The notes under the pieces were generated by a model. That model was not told the DNA's origin. It saw only the letters and a program-made list of their open reading frames with translations, and did no database searches. A stretch of 64,000 nt of DNA from Apostichopus japonicus (lineage: Eukaryota; Echinodermata; Holothuroidea; Aspidochirotida; Stichopodidae): positions 6,289,501-6,353,500 of the forward strand of contig NC_092581.1 in the NCBI RefSeq assembly GCF_037975245.1. The letters are read 5' to 3'. The position numbers and the translations under genes were made by a program. This document shows, one piece after another, positions 31,870 to 44,236 of this stretch (its first letter is position 1; each line of letters begins with the position of its first letter).

Positions 31870-33170
31870 TTATAATAATATTAACATCGGGCATAAAAAC
31901 ATCAACCGTGTGCATACCTACATGGACTCTGTATTCAGGAATGTGAATAGTATAATACTAGTACTACTAGTACACGACATGTTAAAATACAACACCTGTT
32001 GATCTATCGGTGACTGCGCTAATATATTGCGCTAATATATAATATATATAAATTGTTGCAGCTTATTATAATGACAATGGTTTGATACGCGCCCGCGGTA
32101 CGGGCAACATTCCTAAAGGCAGTACATTGCCTTCCAATAACTTTGGATGACACACATAATAAATTAGTACTCAGCAATGTAAGAATAATACCTTGTGGTG
32201 TGTACCTGTACCACTCGACCGTACACACATGTTGATACAACGGCAACTGGGTTTGAATGAAACACTTATTTATCATAATATGATTGATGACATTCATAAA
32301 AAAAGATACATTTCGTTGAAATAAACAAGAATGATTTCAGAGGTCGGGTTCGATACATAAAAAAAAAAATTGAAGAAGAACACTTATCTCGGCTCACGAT
32401 GGAATGATTATTTTATTAAATGAAAACTCACACGCACACACAAAACTACATCATTGTACTTGTGGTGAACTAATGGTAAACAGTGTCTCACTATTCGACA
32501 AGCAAAAAAAATATGAATAATAAAGCATGCAATCCAGCAGATACTATGACTTGATTCTGGTTCGTAAGATCAGTGCAATCGATATCGATATCGCTACGGT
32601 ACTGTACCTGTACCATCATTACAAATAAATTGTTTGAAACATGACAATGGTAGGAAGCCCCAGGATGACTACATGGAGTAACACCTCCTTGATTAGTGCA
32701 TGTAGGACAGAAACAACTATAACATCAAATTATATGACCTACCATGCATTTGTTTATAACAGTTAACCTTTCCGACCTTTTTTAACCTCAAAGTAAAAGA
32801 ACATCTCCCTTCTTTGCGTGCACATTGTAGCTGGTTTATTGAAATCATGCATGATGCTCTTCATTAAGTTTTTGTTCTCATCAAAGAACAGTTCTTTTCT
32901 AATAATGCATACAATCCAACTTTGATTAAAACGATTAGTTAGTTCTTACAGCCATTGGTATATTCAAAACACAACAGAAGCTTTATTAAAGACGATATTT
33001 CCCCTTCGATTTTAGTTATCGTGAACAGGTATTACTATCGAGTGACTTAGGCCTATAGTTAATATAATACTAAAAGAATGGTTCTTAAATATCTCTTTGC
33101 TGCAGTTGCCAATGAAGACATGGTACATTGTGCTAAGAAAAAACGCACTTTATTAATTTTAATGATCGCA
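31870..33170. other. No gene recognised
   Basis: AT-rich. Contains a short palindromic run CGATATCGATATCG at 32579-32592. It may include the 5' UTR of the LINE, but the 5' border is not visible. Confidence 0.35.
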
Positions 33171-33173
33171 ATC

Positions 33174-33245
33174 AGTGGCGAAACCAGAATTTTTCAGTTG
33201 AGGCGGGGTGGGGTGTCGGGGGGGGGGAGTCTGGGGGCCAAAGTG
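33174..33245. mobile_element. Possible lone end of a CAGTGGCG-type element
   Basis: CAGTGGCGAAACCAGAATTT followed by a long G-rich run looks like the terminus of the small elements seen at 47384 and 61423. No matching opposite end was found to the right, so the rest is deleted or diverged. Confidence 0.4.
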
Positions 33246-33764
33246 TTCAAATGAGGGAGCTTCGCACACGAAACTTCGGTCCTGCTAGGTAGCATTGCAA
33301 TATGCCTCATTCCCAAAATACTAGTAACCAAGATAACGGTACTGTTATGAATGTTTTTTTCACCCAAATTGAACAGTTCATTCCTGAGTTCCATCCGCTT
33401 AGTTGTTGAAGGTATAGTCTAACTAAACATTTGACACTCGGTATATTGTTGGGAAAGCTACTATATTCTTAGCTGATAACCCCGTGTGCTCTGTTATCAT
33501 ACTCTTTACAATAAATAAATGTATCGCTCAGACTTAGATTAAAAAGCCTATGAATTTCTTTATAATTGGATGATTCATTTTTCCAGTTAAATTTGTGATT
33601 TGCCGAATCAAATTTCGAATTTGGATCAAATTAAAAAATCAAAATTACTATAGCGATGGGACTTTGACGATTGCGTTCAATTTTTCTTCCTTTTAATTGT
33701 TTTGTCTGAAGTGTTCAGTTTGGTCTCATCTGGAGTGTTAGCTCAGTTACGGAGTGCAAGCTCA

Positions 33765-34440
33765 GTGTTAGCTCAGTGGTTAACGCCTATGGCAAGCCAT
33801 ATGGGACAAACACTTCATAATATATCCGCGTATTAATTGGAATTTATACGCGTATTAAATGGAATATATACGCGTATATATTATGAGCCAATCATACTGC
33901 TTAAATATATCCGCGTATTAATTCGAATATATCCACGTATTAATTCGAATATATACACGTATTAATTCGAAAATATACACGTATTAAATAAAATACACAT
34001 GGAGATTAAATCCAATATATGCACGAATTAATTAGAATATACACGAAAAAACAATTCCGCTCTTACTGTGTACATATACCAACGATAAATGTTTTGGCGG
34101 GCTCGCGAGATCGCCTCAAAAAGCGAAACTTTACACATGTACAATTAATACGGGTATAATATTCGAATTAATACGCGGATATATTATGCGGTGTTTGTCC
34201 CACATGGCTTGCCATAAACGCCGGTGCCTTTTAATCATAAGGTCCCGGGTTCGAGTCGCTCCAAGATTAATGTATGTCGTCCAGTTACATAGTTGTTGAC
34301 AATTGACAATTCATAATCATGGACGTTAAATATGAATCTAAGAGACTGACTTCGGTCAGCTTGCGGCGTTGATAAGCCAATGATGGCTTCTTCGCGAGTC
34401 CCTGCTTGCAGGAGGATCTCAAATAAAGTAATATCGTGTG
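33765..34440 (+). mobile_element. Lys-tRNA-derived SINE, split by a MITE
   Basis: A tRNA-like head begins GTTAGCTCAGTGGTTAACGC (A box) and, after the inserted MITE at 33788-34216, continues GCCTTTTAATCATAAGG with a TTT anticodon position and the B box GGTTCGAGTC at 34249. RNA polymerase III promoter layout and anticodon arm suggest descent from tRNA-Lys(TTT). The body (34260-34430) contains CTTCGGTCAGCTTGCG and a CTGCTTGCAGGAGGATCTC end, shared with the copy at 22300-22455. The tail is AAATAAAGTAAT. Confidence 0.8.
33788..34216. mobile_element. 429-bp MITE inserted in the SINE head
   Basis: Ends TATGGCAAGCCATATGGGAC and the complement GTCCCACATGGCTTGCCATA. The repeats extend through GTGTTTG-like and ATATATCCGCGTATTAAT blocks for about 55 bp. 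Flanks AACGCC at 33782-33787 and 34217-34222 form a target duplication; removing the MITE and one copy restores the SINE tRNA head. The inside is a tandem array of about 23-bp units (ATATATNCRCGTATTAATTCGA) at 33820-33975. Confidence 0.85.
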
Positions 34441-34444
34441 ATCG

Positions 34445-36800
34445 ATGGGGGTAATTATATTAACCAGAGCATGTTTCTCACATTATGGATCGCTAACATG
34501 TCTCATGGCTTAGGAAATATTAAGAAAATGAGATTTGAACAGGTGAAGTCATGATCTCATATCATGTGGTTGATATTTGAAGTTTGTCATACACTGTCAT
34601 ATGCGTCCGTCGCTCAGCAGATATTATTTCGATTGAATCACGTGACTTACGACTTCAAACGCCTGATTGGTGGTTGCTACATTCGATATTTAACCATATC
34701 CTAATTTTGTCCCGATAAGTCATCAATCTATTGCAATAAAGTGAAATCAAATTAATTCAAAGTTCAAACTTGTCCATCGCAAGAACGGTTGGCTTTGTTT
34801 CTCCTTAAAATGTACCGGCTAATTAGACAGCCCGAAGCACTGTCCAAGCGTTCTTACAGACCATCGTACAAAACACCAAGTTGATTAAATCCGGAAGAGG
34901 GTGAATTAAGATGATTTGATGCTTATTAGGAAAACAACGCAACCTCAAAACTGCTGTTAGTCTTTGACCATTGAATATTCGAGGAGGTTCACTTTCATGC
35001 AGTGCAAAACAACCTTTCGTGCAGCTGTGTGTACCTTTGTTGTCAGCAGAGTAAATAAAGCTGACAAAGTATACACTATAAGTATGAGTTATTACACTAT
35101 TTCAAGGGAAGGGCTTGCAGATTTCCTGTCAATGCCATTTAGTTGCACGTCAAAACAAATACTTCATATCAATATTATTGCTAAAATTGTTTTATGTGAC
35201 GACAGAAAATTATATGTTTGTCAATATTCTGATGCTTGATACACAACCATAAAAGCAGGCATTTTGAAATGACACCTAACATGCCCGTGCACGCATTTGT
35301 TTAAGGGGCTTTAGGGGATTTGAAGCTATGGACTGGTGAAAGGCGGGTGGTCTGAGGGGAGGCGTGTCCCAAGGGGCCTGGGGAGGGATGAAGGGAGAGG
35401 AATGGGTGTTCCTCTCCCCTTATATAATTGTCTGTATAAGGGGGCTTAAATTCGAAATGATGCGATCTTTCGTAGAGCTGCAAAACCGTATTAATTATCA
35501 AGCTTTTAGGGATCAAATGCACATATCATCTTTTATACAAGAAACATATTAAAGTTACATAACTTTCTGAACTGTTGAAGTTTTTGTTTTATTTGAAAAG
35601 TAAAGGAATGTTGCCCAAGGATGAGTGTAAGGGGAGAGGGGTGACCAGCTTACCTTTCAAAAATGTGCGCAAAGTTTTTTAGTTGTTAAATAGGATATGA
35701 TTCCATCGTTTGCAATTGACAAAGAACATTTATTTTCAAAAAAAGTCAAATACTGTCAGTAGACTTGCAAAATGTTCTCAACTTTGTTGAAAATGAGCAA
35801 TCTTTTAGATTTAAGAGATTAAATTTTACACACCTCATTAATTACCACAGGGGAGGGGTTGTTAAAATATTGGAAGATGCTAGTCACGTGGTATGCTGAG
35901 GCAGTAGGTTAGTACGTTGCTCATAAATTCCCAACCCATGTATAGGCTAAGGTGTGTCATTTTTGGAATTGATCATTCAAGTCTAAAGCAGGTAACTTAC
36001 GAATTTTGTTGTTATATATGATTATTGTGCCGCACATTTTTGAACACCATTTGGGTGTCTTCTTTAATCTGCAACATCACCAACACTTTTGTGAGCATTC
36101 AATTCACTTTATAATTTGAAAAACAATTGGCACTTAATAGTGTACTTTACGGCAAATTGCATCACGTTAATATGTTAAGTTTCAATGCAAATGTTTTTAT
36201 AACCGATGGAATATGTGACTAATACGCAGACGACAATCAACCTAACTCCACACTACAAACGATTAGCCTGAATTGTTACTTATAGTGATCCCAGTTGTCA
36301 AAGTAGGCAGTGCACAAAACCAAACGATAGGCTATGAAAAATCTTCATAACCTGCAAAAGTAATCTTCATAAACTATTGCAATACACGGTTTTTATCACC
36401 TTTTTGTTTCTGTTTAATCTTGTGTTGATTTCTCCAGTGACTATAAGGTATCATGTGTTTATGCGTTAAAGCACATTTGAGTTATATACCTTTGCTAAGG
36501 TACATTTGGTCAATCATGTGTTATTTCCATCAAATGACTGCAAATTTTTCTCCTTAATTCGCTGATACTTGAAGCAATGAATCAAATATAGTTTGTGATT
36601 GTTAAACGCAATCGCTAATAACGTTTTTGGTCTCAAATGGTCTTAGTTTCAAATATTTGATATTTAATAAATTCGTTTATGGTGACATATATAATAACCA
36701 CTATTTCTTGTCAAGTCGTAAAAGAAATGTTATATGTATTGATATAAAAAAAGACAGCATGTTGCAACTACCCGTCATTGAAATTTTAGATTGTTCCGGT
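34445..36800. other. No gene recognised
   Basis: AT-rich. Frames of 60-91 codons (34964, 35301, 36627) show no family similarity. A G-rich patch lies at 35340-35410. Confidence 0.35.
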
Positions 36801-37277
36801 TTTATGCTACTCGCCCACTTTCACGATGTTGAACACGATGTATAAAGAGCTCCTGAGCTCTTGACATATCGCCCCCAGCACGTACCAATCTCGTGATAAG
36901 CACGGCATACGTCGTGACACATCCTGAACAGATCGTGCTTGTTGGCGAACAGCCCAATAGTTTTAAACATGCTCAAAACTTTTGGCGACATCCTGTGTCA
37001 GCTAAATATGCACTTGTTGTGTTAGTGATACATCGTGCTGTGTTCGTGATACATCGTGTTTGACACGTGTTGCTCGTGCAGTGCACGCGATCCCCTCGTG
37101 GAACGATTTTCGGTACGTACATAATACGAGGTATTCACGATGTACACGATTAGTACGAGCTAAACACGAGGTCAGTACGTTGATAAATGAGCAGAATACG
37201 TCCTTCACACGTCCTTGACTAGACTTCAACTCGAGTTTACTACAAGTTTACTACGAGCTTTAGTGCGTGCCTGTCAT

Positions 37278-37306
37278 GATAATCACGTGCTCAACAAGTG
37301 ATTATC
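37278..37306. repeat. 9-bp hairpin GATAATCAC / GTGATTATC
   Basis: Perfect 9-bp stem with an 11-base loop beginning GTG (so CACGTG spans the stem edge). Lies inside the element at 36804-37978, upstream of its ORF. Confidence 0.85.
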
Positions 37307-37462
37307 ACGAGCTCCTTTCAATGGCGTGGAAATGATCACGTGGTACGGACGTTTATAGGCTATATGTCAATAACCAGACTCTCGTCGCCCCTACCACCAG
37401 TGTGCAGCAAGTGTTCAGAGAGTTTCATCATAACAGCAGATTCACACCGCATCAGTAGAACT

Positions 37463-37732
37463 ATGCCACCCAAGAGAAGGGGACGCGGGGGACCCTGGGG
37501 GCCAAGCTTCTTCCCCAGTTACGCAGGAGCCCAAGGAAGAGGCCGCAAGCATCCGAGCAGGCATCCGAGCAGACATGCCAGCCGTCACCCGAGCAGGCAC
37601 CCGAGCAAGCACCAGAACCGTCACCCCATCAGGCACCCGAAGACGCATCCGAGCAGGCCCGTTGAAAGACCGGGTCCGCAGAGAACGTATCGAAAACGTA
37701 TAGATCGTGCCTTGGTCCTGTTGAGCGCGTAG
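37463..37732 (+). CDS. Basic protein with HPSR repeats
   Basis: ATG at 37463 gives 89 residues: MPPKRRGRGGPWGPSFFPSY, then GRGRKHPSRHPSRHASRHPS and further HPSR-like tetrapeptides, ending RPGPQRTYRKRIDRALVLLS. The same frame is open upstream to 37298, but the MPPK start with an Arg/Gly cluster looks natural. About a third of residues are Arg, Lys or His. The repeats come from a 12-bp DNA unit (CATCCGAGCAGG), which could create such a protein by slippage. Nucleic-acid binding is plausible from charge alone. No family is recognised and it may be the first exon of a transposon protein whose rest is missing. Confidence 0.45.
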   Translation: MPPKRRGRGGPWGPSFFPSYAGAQGRGRKHPSRHPSRHASRHPSRHPSKHQNRHPIRHPKTHPSRPVERPGPQRTYRKRIDRALVLLSA

Positions 37733-37979
37733 AGAGCGTACTAAGCTTGTATTAAGGTCGTATTAAGGTCGTTTAAAGGTCGTGCTGTTTCGTAGTCAAA
37801 ATGTGTATGCTCGTGGTAGGCTCGAACAAAGTTCGTATTGTACTCTTGGTGAACTCGTGCTTTACTAGTAAGCACAGATTAGATGTACAGGAATTTCTTG
37901 GATTCTCTTAGTGACTACGATCAACCACAGCTCGTTGTATACATCGTGTTTAACATCGTGGAAGTGGGCGAGTAGCATC

Positions 37980-40620
37980 ACACTTGCCCAATGCTGCCTA
38001 ATGTAGGACATACGCAGGCAGACAATGTGTCTAGTATGTGTCATTTGATAGTTGCTATCCTTTGGGATATGTTAATTTGGTTTCTATATAATAACCTCTA
38101 ACCTTAGCGCTAGTTGGTGTTTCAATAATGCTTCATCATGTCTGTACCTTGGATTAGGATTTTGTTCTCGGACACCCCAATCATATTCAGTCGCGGCCGC
38201 GGGGACGACGGGACCAGTTTTGGAGGGGGAGGGAGGGGGATCAAGATTTCTCGAACTTTGTGCTCTGTGGTGTCAACCTTTTAGTTTCTTATCTTAGAAG
38301 TTTTCGAACTATTCTTGAAATTCCAACACTTTACCTCAAAATATCGTTCAATATGATTGTACTAAGTAAGGTAGAGTTAACGAAATATCCCAAAATGAAC
38401 TGTTAAATGATTTTGGTGTTTTAGCAAAATTCTGACTTTTATATAAATTTTAGGGAAATATTCAACGGATTAGGTGTACATCAACCAAAACAATTATCAC
38501 TTTACGGTTTCCACGTACGGGAATTTAAGGTGGACATTTCTTTGAACGGAGGAACCGATATCCGATACAGGCCTGCTCGTTGTGTAAATTTATGCCTGTT
38601 AAAATTTAATGTTGAATGATTTGAATGATTTAAAAAGTTAATGAGAATTTATGTAAATTTATTTTGCTCTTCTTTGCATTTATCAAATTGTCAAAATTCG
38701 ACATGGATAGAAGGCGGGTGGGGGAGGAGTTAAAGTCCAGAGAGACACAGTCGTATAATGGCTGATGGTTGGTAAGGTCAAAGAAATCTATAATCAATAA
38801 CAGGGGTGGAATAAATTCTTAGTTTCTTTATAAGGATTTGAATTGTTTTTTTGTTTGTTTTGTGAATATCATAGACAATTTATTTGTCTATAATCTAAAG
38901 GAAGTGACGAATGGATTTAAAGAAAAAGACGATAAGATCATCTGCTTCCAATTTCCCAATCTATGGTAGGGGGAGCAAACTTCAAAGGGCAATGGGACAT
39001 GTGATTTTAATTTGTGAAACAACAAAATCACCTCAAACCTCAAAATATTCCAACAAAATGCACCCTCTGTGCATTCTGTACCACAAATTCCAGATTTTCA
39101 ATGTTTTATCAAAAAGTTACTTTCAAATGTACAAGTTTCTGAACTTTTATTTTTGTCTTGCAAAAATGGAAAAGTGGACTTTCCATTAACAGAAAGGGAC
39201 AAGCCTACAGAGGGACACTTTAAGGTTTTTCAATACACTGGGGCACTTGTCCAGCTCTCCCCTCCCCCTCCCCCCCCCCCTCCCTGCTCCGCAGCTCCTA
39301 TATTCACACATAAACGATTAATCTTGACTCTAACAGAAAGCAATCATTTTTCTTCTCAACATTAAAACAGATTCTTACCGTCTTTTCCGATGCCGATGAT
39401 TTTTGTGTCAAAGGAAATAAAGCTAATGATAAAATTGCTCCTTTTCATACAATGTGTTTTGTTCCTGGTAATATTTTAAAAGGTTTATTAATATTGATTC
39501 CATCAAAGTAACTATAATGTTTCCATCAACAGTCACTTATCATAACACGAGATTGCGAGGAACTATAACTGCAGGATGCTATAAGTATAACTGGCTGTCC
39601 ATGGCAATCTGTATGAAAGATGGTATATTAAGACAAGACAGAATAACGCAGAATATATGTAGTAAATCAGCCAAAACAGCTGTTAATATTTTCTGCAGAT
39701 AAACAAACACAGGTGTTCTCTTTTATTATCATGCGATCTATGGTAATATGTTAAAAAAAACTTTCAACGAAAAAGTTGAAATATTATAGAATAGCTAACT
39801 TGGTGATTTACCATCAGGAGAAAGAATCGATATTAGGAATAATATTAGATTGAATTATGATTAAGGATCTACTTGGTGAAACATTAATTAGAAAACAAAC
39901 TCTTGATCTCACTTTATAGAGAAAAAAACAAAAATGTAATACGTAAACATGAAATATTGCTTTTGCTAATTGCTTTGTAATTATAAAACAACACTTATTG
40001 ATAACAGAGAGCGACTCATTTATCTAATTTAGTAACATCTGTACCTTAATATAAGCCGAATCTGGCATAAAATGCGGTTTTTAGCCATTCTGGTGAATTT
40101 GGGTTGACAAGAGCTCTCTCTCTCGACCTCCTATAAAGGTTTGCATTAAAACATTATTATCTATCGTCTGTATAACTGCCGTGAAATGAAAGTTTTCGTC
40201 CTGAACTTCTACATTGGGTGACAATTCTTAAATACGTGCTATAGGTGGGTACGGGTGAGTATGAGAACAAACATAATCTATTAAGTCACATCTGTGTTGA
40301 TAACTTTATCAAATAAAGTCGTCTGTTGATATCATTTTTAATGTTATTTTCTATTTGCGTCCGAAATCTGGACTATATATGTATATTTTCAACAAAAAAC
40401 GCAAAATGCGAAGTCAATGTGAAGAGATGACGAATTAATTGATTTGTGATTATGCAATACAAAACTGACCCAAGTAAGTTGCGACTGCTAGATCGAGATG
40501 TTGCACAAGACAGAGCGAACTTTCTCTATTGATCTGGTCATTTCCGACTCCTTAAAAAAATGGTGTGTTAAAAAATCTCATAAATTATGAAAATATTGAC
40601 AGGTTACGCAGTACTATATA
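37980..40620. other. No gene recognised; 3' flank of the NXPE gene
   Basis: Contains G-rich (38221-38240) and C-rich (39257-39285) patches that resemble ends of small elements, without pairs. Frames below 100 codons have no family similarity. The last few hundred bases probably include the NXPE 3' UTR. Confidence 0.35.
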
Positions 40621-40629
40621 AACCGTACC

Positions 40630-41482
40630 TTACGTTTCACAAGTATAAGTCATTAAGCGATCGATGTAATTAGAAATGATCGGGGCTTTCGGATGAACAT
40701 TGTCAGGAAACGGTTGAACTTGAGTAATATCCCATGTGTCGATAAATCCGAATTCTTTATAATCTTTATATAATTCCCTTAAAACAAATTCAAATTGTAG
40801 GGCGATCCAGTCACTCGATATGAGTTGGTAGGTCTTCACCGAATAATTTCTTGTATTGGCTCCTTTCATGTAGATTTTAGTTCCTGGTGGGGACCTGGCT
40901 AGTAGCCGGTCCAGTGCATCCCGGACAGATTCAAGACGCTTTTTGTAGAAATCCATCCCTGTCATAGTAAAATGGGCCCAATAAGAAAGAAATATAATTG
41001 TACCTGGACCTCCCTCTAGTCTGTCAATATCGTTAGCAGCGTAGTGGATACCAGAAATAGGACTAACATTACTACCTTTGGTTGGAAGACCATGAAATTG
41101 AAAATGTAATGTAACATTGTTTATTCTGCAACGACAATCCAACCGACTACTATTTCTCGGTGGATCTAAAGGAATCGATTTGCATTTCAGAAACTTTTGG
41201 AGAACTTCATAGACCTGACGACTTGTGGAATCACCAAATATTCGAACAGTCTTTCCATTAAGACATTCTAATATATCTTCTTTTGAGAAATGTTTGATCC
41301 TGCAGTTCAAAGGATACCAAATATTTTGAAAGAAGTATCCGTTTGTTTTGATTGGTGGAGGACCCTCTGGCTTACAGTATGGTAACATCGATCCTGCTAT
41401 CTCGGCGTAGTGTGCTGTGGTAGAGTTATCCCTTTGTTGCACTGTTATCAATCCTTTGGAACGGTAAACAAGGCTCTTGGAT
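40630..41482 (-). CDS. NXPE family protein, exon with PC-esterase domain (last)
   Basis: The last exon of an NXPE (neurexophilin and PC-esterase domain) gene. The acceptor AG is at 41483-41484 and the first base completes an Arg codon from the previous exon. About 284 codons end in TAA at 40632-40630. Motifs: LPYCKPEGPPP, ILECLNGKTVRIFGDSTSRQ (GDS nucleophile block of the PC-esterase/SGNH-like fold), CRCRINNVTLHFQFHGLP, IIFLSYWAHFT and FPDNVHPKAP (DxxH catalytic pair). All catalytic positions seem present. NXPE proteins are secreted or Golgi proteins; an acetyltransferase-type role on glycans has been proposed for members. Intact, so probably functional. Confidence 0.93.
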
Positions 41483-41925
41483 CTGTTTAAGAGAAATATC
41501 GTTGAAAATATTCAGTGCTCAATAGCCGTTTGTTCTAGACAGAAGACAAACTTAGTTTCAGCCAGACGGCTTAAATGCAAAATGGTGCTTTTATTGTGAC
41601 AATAATTCAAGTAAAGCTTAATTGTATTTCACTTGAGCGGAATTCCTGTAATTATATATTTTAATATATATTAATTATATATTAATCATACATTAGGAGA
41701 GTACGGAGTGTGGCCTAATGTCGAGATTTAAATAAAACCTACGTTTAAATTTTTCGAGTAAGTAGCCTATATTAATTCTTATCATTTCCATAATACACAA
41801 TAGCTCATTATTTTCTTTTTGCCATATTTTTCATTCCTCGTCCCGATTTCGTCCATTAAAATGTATGTACTGTGCCCGCCTCACCCCTTCTGGCTACACG
41901 ACTGGGAATGACAATACTTTCCAAC

Positions 41926-41993
41926 CCCCCACGAACCCCCCACCAACCCCCCACCAACCCCCCCCCCCCCACCAACCCCCCCCCCCCCCCACC
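41926..41993. repeat. C-rich simple repeat (CCCCCCACCAA)
   Basis: Several copies of CCCCCCACCAAC with expanded C-runs. Confidence 0.9.
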
Positions 41994-42246
41994 AAGAAAT
42001 AAAACCAGAATTCATGAAATAAATCATAAAGCTCAACGGATTGGTAATAAAGAGGTAAAATGTGTTACTGAAACCGTTAATTCCTTTTTACTCATAGTTA
42101 AGTGTAGGGTATCCAATTAATTGTGCATACTATATGTGACGGCGACGTCATAATCAACAACAAAACCAGAGCGATTAGATATAAGCTTTGATAAACGAAG
42201 ACGGTTTTGTAGTATGGGTAATGCTTCATTTCGACCCCCATACACT

Positions 42247-44060
42247 CAGGTAACCTAGTCTGATCAATATTTCTTTTATTTATCTCACCAAGTCTGATTA
42301 ATATATTTTAATTATCTCACGTGATTTGATTAATAATTTATACTTTATACCTATATACAAAGCTACAGTGAAATATGCGCACAAATAAAGATGCCATGGA
42401 CCCCAAAAAATATTCTGATTATATAAATTTTATTTATCTCACCTATTCTGATTAATATATATTTTATTATTATCTCACCTATTCTGACCAATATGTTTTA
42501 TCAATGTCACCTATTCTTTCTTTTTTTTTCTTCTTTTTTTCTCCGTTTATTTCAACTATACATTAATATACAAATAACGTATCCATTCAAAATAAAAATA
42601 AAATATAAATTAAATTAAATAAAAATGACCATGCAGTATAATAACGACCATCGTGGCGGATAGAAAAAAAATAAATATCATAAGAACAATTAGAAGTACT
42701 ATACAATTTATAGAAACACTACAAGAATCCCAGACTTACTACAAAAATATTACAACGAATAGCAGCAAAATATAATAATTGAGGATGCGGAAATTGCGAA
42801 ATATAAATTTAATGTCACCTATTCTTATTAATACTGTTTTATGGATCTTACCTGTTCTGATTAATCTATATTTTTTATCTCACCTGTCCTGGTTAATATA
42901 TATTTATTAATGTCACTTATTCTAAGTAATATATTTCTTATCTCACCTATTCTGATTAATGTATCGTTTATTTATCTCATCTATTCTTACTAATATAATT
43001 ATTATTAATGTTACCTACTTTAAATAATGTATATTTAATTTAAGTCAGAATTCTGATTTATATAAATTATATTTATCTCACTTGTTCTGATTATTATATA
43101 TTTTGTTTATCTCAAATATTCTTACTTATATTTATTTCATATATTTCCCCTGGTCTGATTAATGGTATCTTGTATATATCTCACCTATTCTGATTAATAT
43201 ATCTTATGTATCTCATCTAGTCTGCTTAATATATATCTATATTTATCTAATCTTGTCTGAATAATATATCTTATTTATCTCTGCATTTATGATTAATATT
43301 ATAAATTTACGTCACCTTTTCTGAATAATGAATATTTTATTTATATCATCTATTCTGATTGATAATATATTGTATTTATTTCACCTATTCTGATTACTAA
43401 ATATTGTATTTATCTCACCTATTCTGATTGATAATATATCTTATTTATTTCACCGATTCTGATTACTAAATATTTTATTTATCTCAACTATTCTGATTGA
43501 TAATATATTTTATTTATCTCACCTATTCTGATTGATAATATATCTTACTTATTTCACTTATTCTGATTACTAAATATTGTATTTGTCTCACCTATTGTGA
43601 CTGATAATATATCTTATTTATTTCACCTATTCTGATTACTAAATATTTTATTTATCTCAACTATTCTGATTGATAATATATCTTATTTATTTCACCTATT
43701 CTGATTGATAATATATCTTATTTATTTCACCTATTCTGATTGATCATATATCTTATTTATTTCACCTATTCTGATTGATAATATATTTTATTTATCTCAC
43801 CTATTATGATTGGTAATATATTTTATTTATTTCACCTATTCTGATTGATAATATATCTTATTTATTTCACCTATTCTGATTGATAATATATTTTGTTTAT
43901 ATCATCTATTCTTATTGATCATATATTTTATTTATATCACCTATTCTGATTGGTAATATATTTTATTTATATCATCTAGTCTCATTGATAATATATTTTA
44001 CTTATATCATATATTTTATTTATATCATATATTCTGAGTGATAATATATTTTATTTATAT
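42247..44060. repeat. AT-rich minisatellite, about 35-bp unit, in NXPE intron
   Basis: Tandem degenerate copies of a unit near 35 bp with TCACCTATTCTGATTGATAA and TATATYTTATTTAT. Copies are most regular at 43320-44060, more diverged at 42250-43320 and interrupted at 42505-42815 by an A-rich unrelated insert. The array ends at the splice donor of the upstream exon: CACCT at 44061-44065 forms the exon border itself. Confidence 0.92.
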
Positions 44061-44063
44061 CAC

Positions 44064-44236
44064 CTCTTCAAGATTTCCTCTGCTGTCTGATCTAGTTCTG
44101 CCTGCAACAATTTCTGTATAGCGGCTTTATCTGTGGCGTGCGTCTTCCAGTGACTACAGTTTAACAAGTTGTCTTTTGGAGAAGAACAGAACCAAGGGGC
44201 GTAGATTTGATTATCACTGAAGTTACAAAAAGGTTT
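44064..44236 (-). CDS. NXPE family protein, middle exon
   Basis: Exon of 173 bp with acceptor TTTTCAG (44237-44238) and donor GTGATA (44063). It reads KPFCNFSDNQIYAPWFCSSP, KDNLLNCSHWKTHATDKAAI and QKLLQAELDQTAEEILKR. The KPLC-F-D-----PWFC-KP--L-C pattern is the linker of NXPE proteins between the neurexophilin-like and esterase parts. It begins in phase 0 after the upstream exon and leaves two bases that pair with the last exon. The donor is immediately bordered by the minisatellite. Confidence 0.9.

Larger units (their letters stand above)
36804..37978 (+). mobile_element. 1.18-kb TIR element rich in CGTG/CACG motifs
   Basis: Inverted ends of about 42 bp: ATGCTACTCGCCCACTTTCA at 36804 and the complement ending GTGGGCGAGTAGCAT at 37978, with ACGATGTTGAACACGATGTATA against TATACATCGTGTTTAACATCGT further in. 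No clear target duplication is seen. Both flanks of the internal ORF are packed with short CGTG, TCGTG and CACGA words, some as palindromes. The ORF at 37463-37732 is the only coding part. Likely a non-autonomous or partial copy of a larger element. Confidence 0.75.
41483..44063 (-). other. NXPE intron between second and last exons
   Basis: A 2.58-kb intron with donor GTGATA at 44063 and acceptor TTAAACAG at 41483. It holds C-rich repeats at 41926-41992 and the large AT-rich minisatellite at 42247-44060, which begins directly after the donor. No coding segments are inside. Confidence 0.85.

Noticed and set aside
34207-34262. Functional tRNA-Lys gene
   Set aside because: No acceptor stem closes it, and the body and tail match a SINE also found at 22300.
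37442-37648. Minus-strand frame opposite the HPSR protein
   Set aside because: It is a shadow of the 12-bp repeat; the plus strand has the natural MPPK start.
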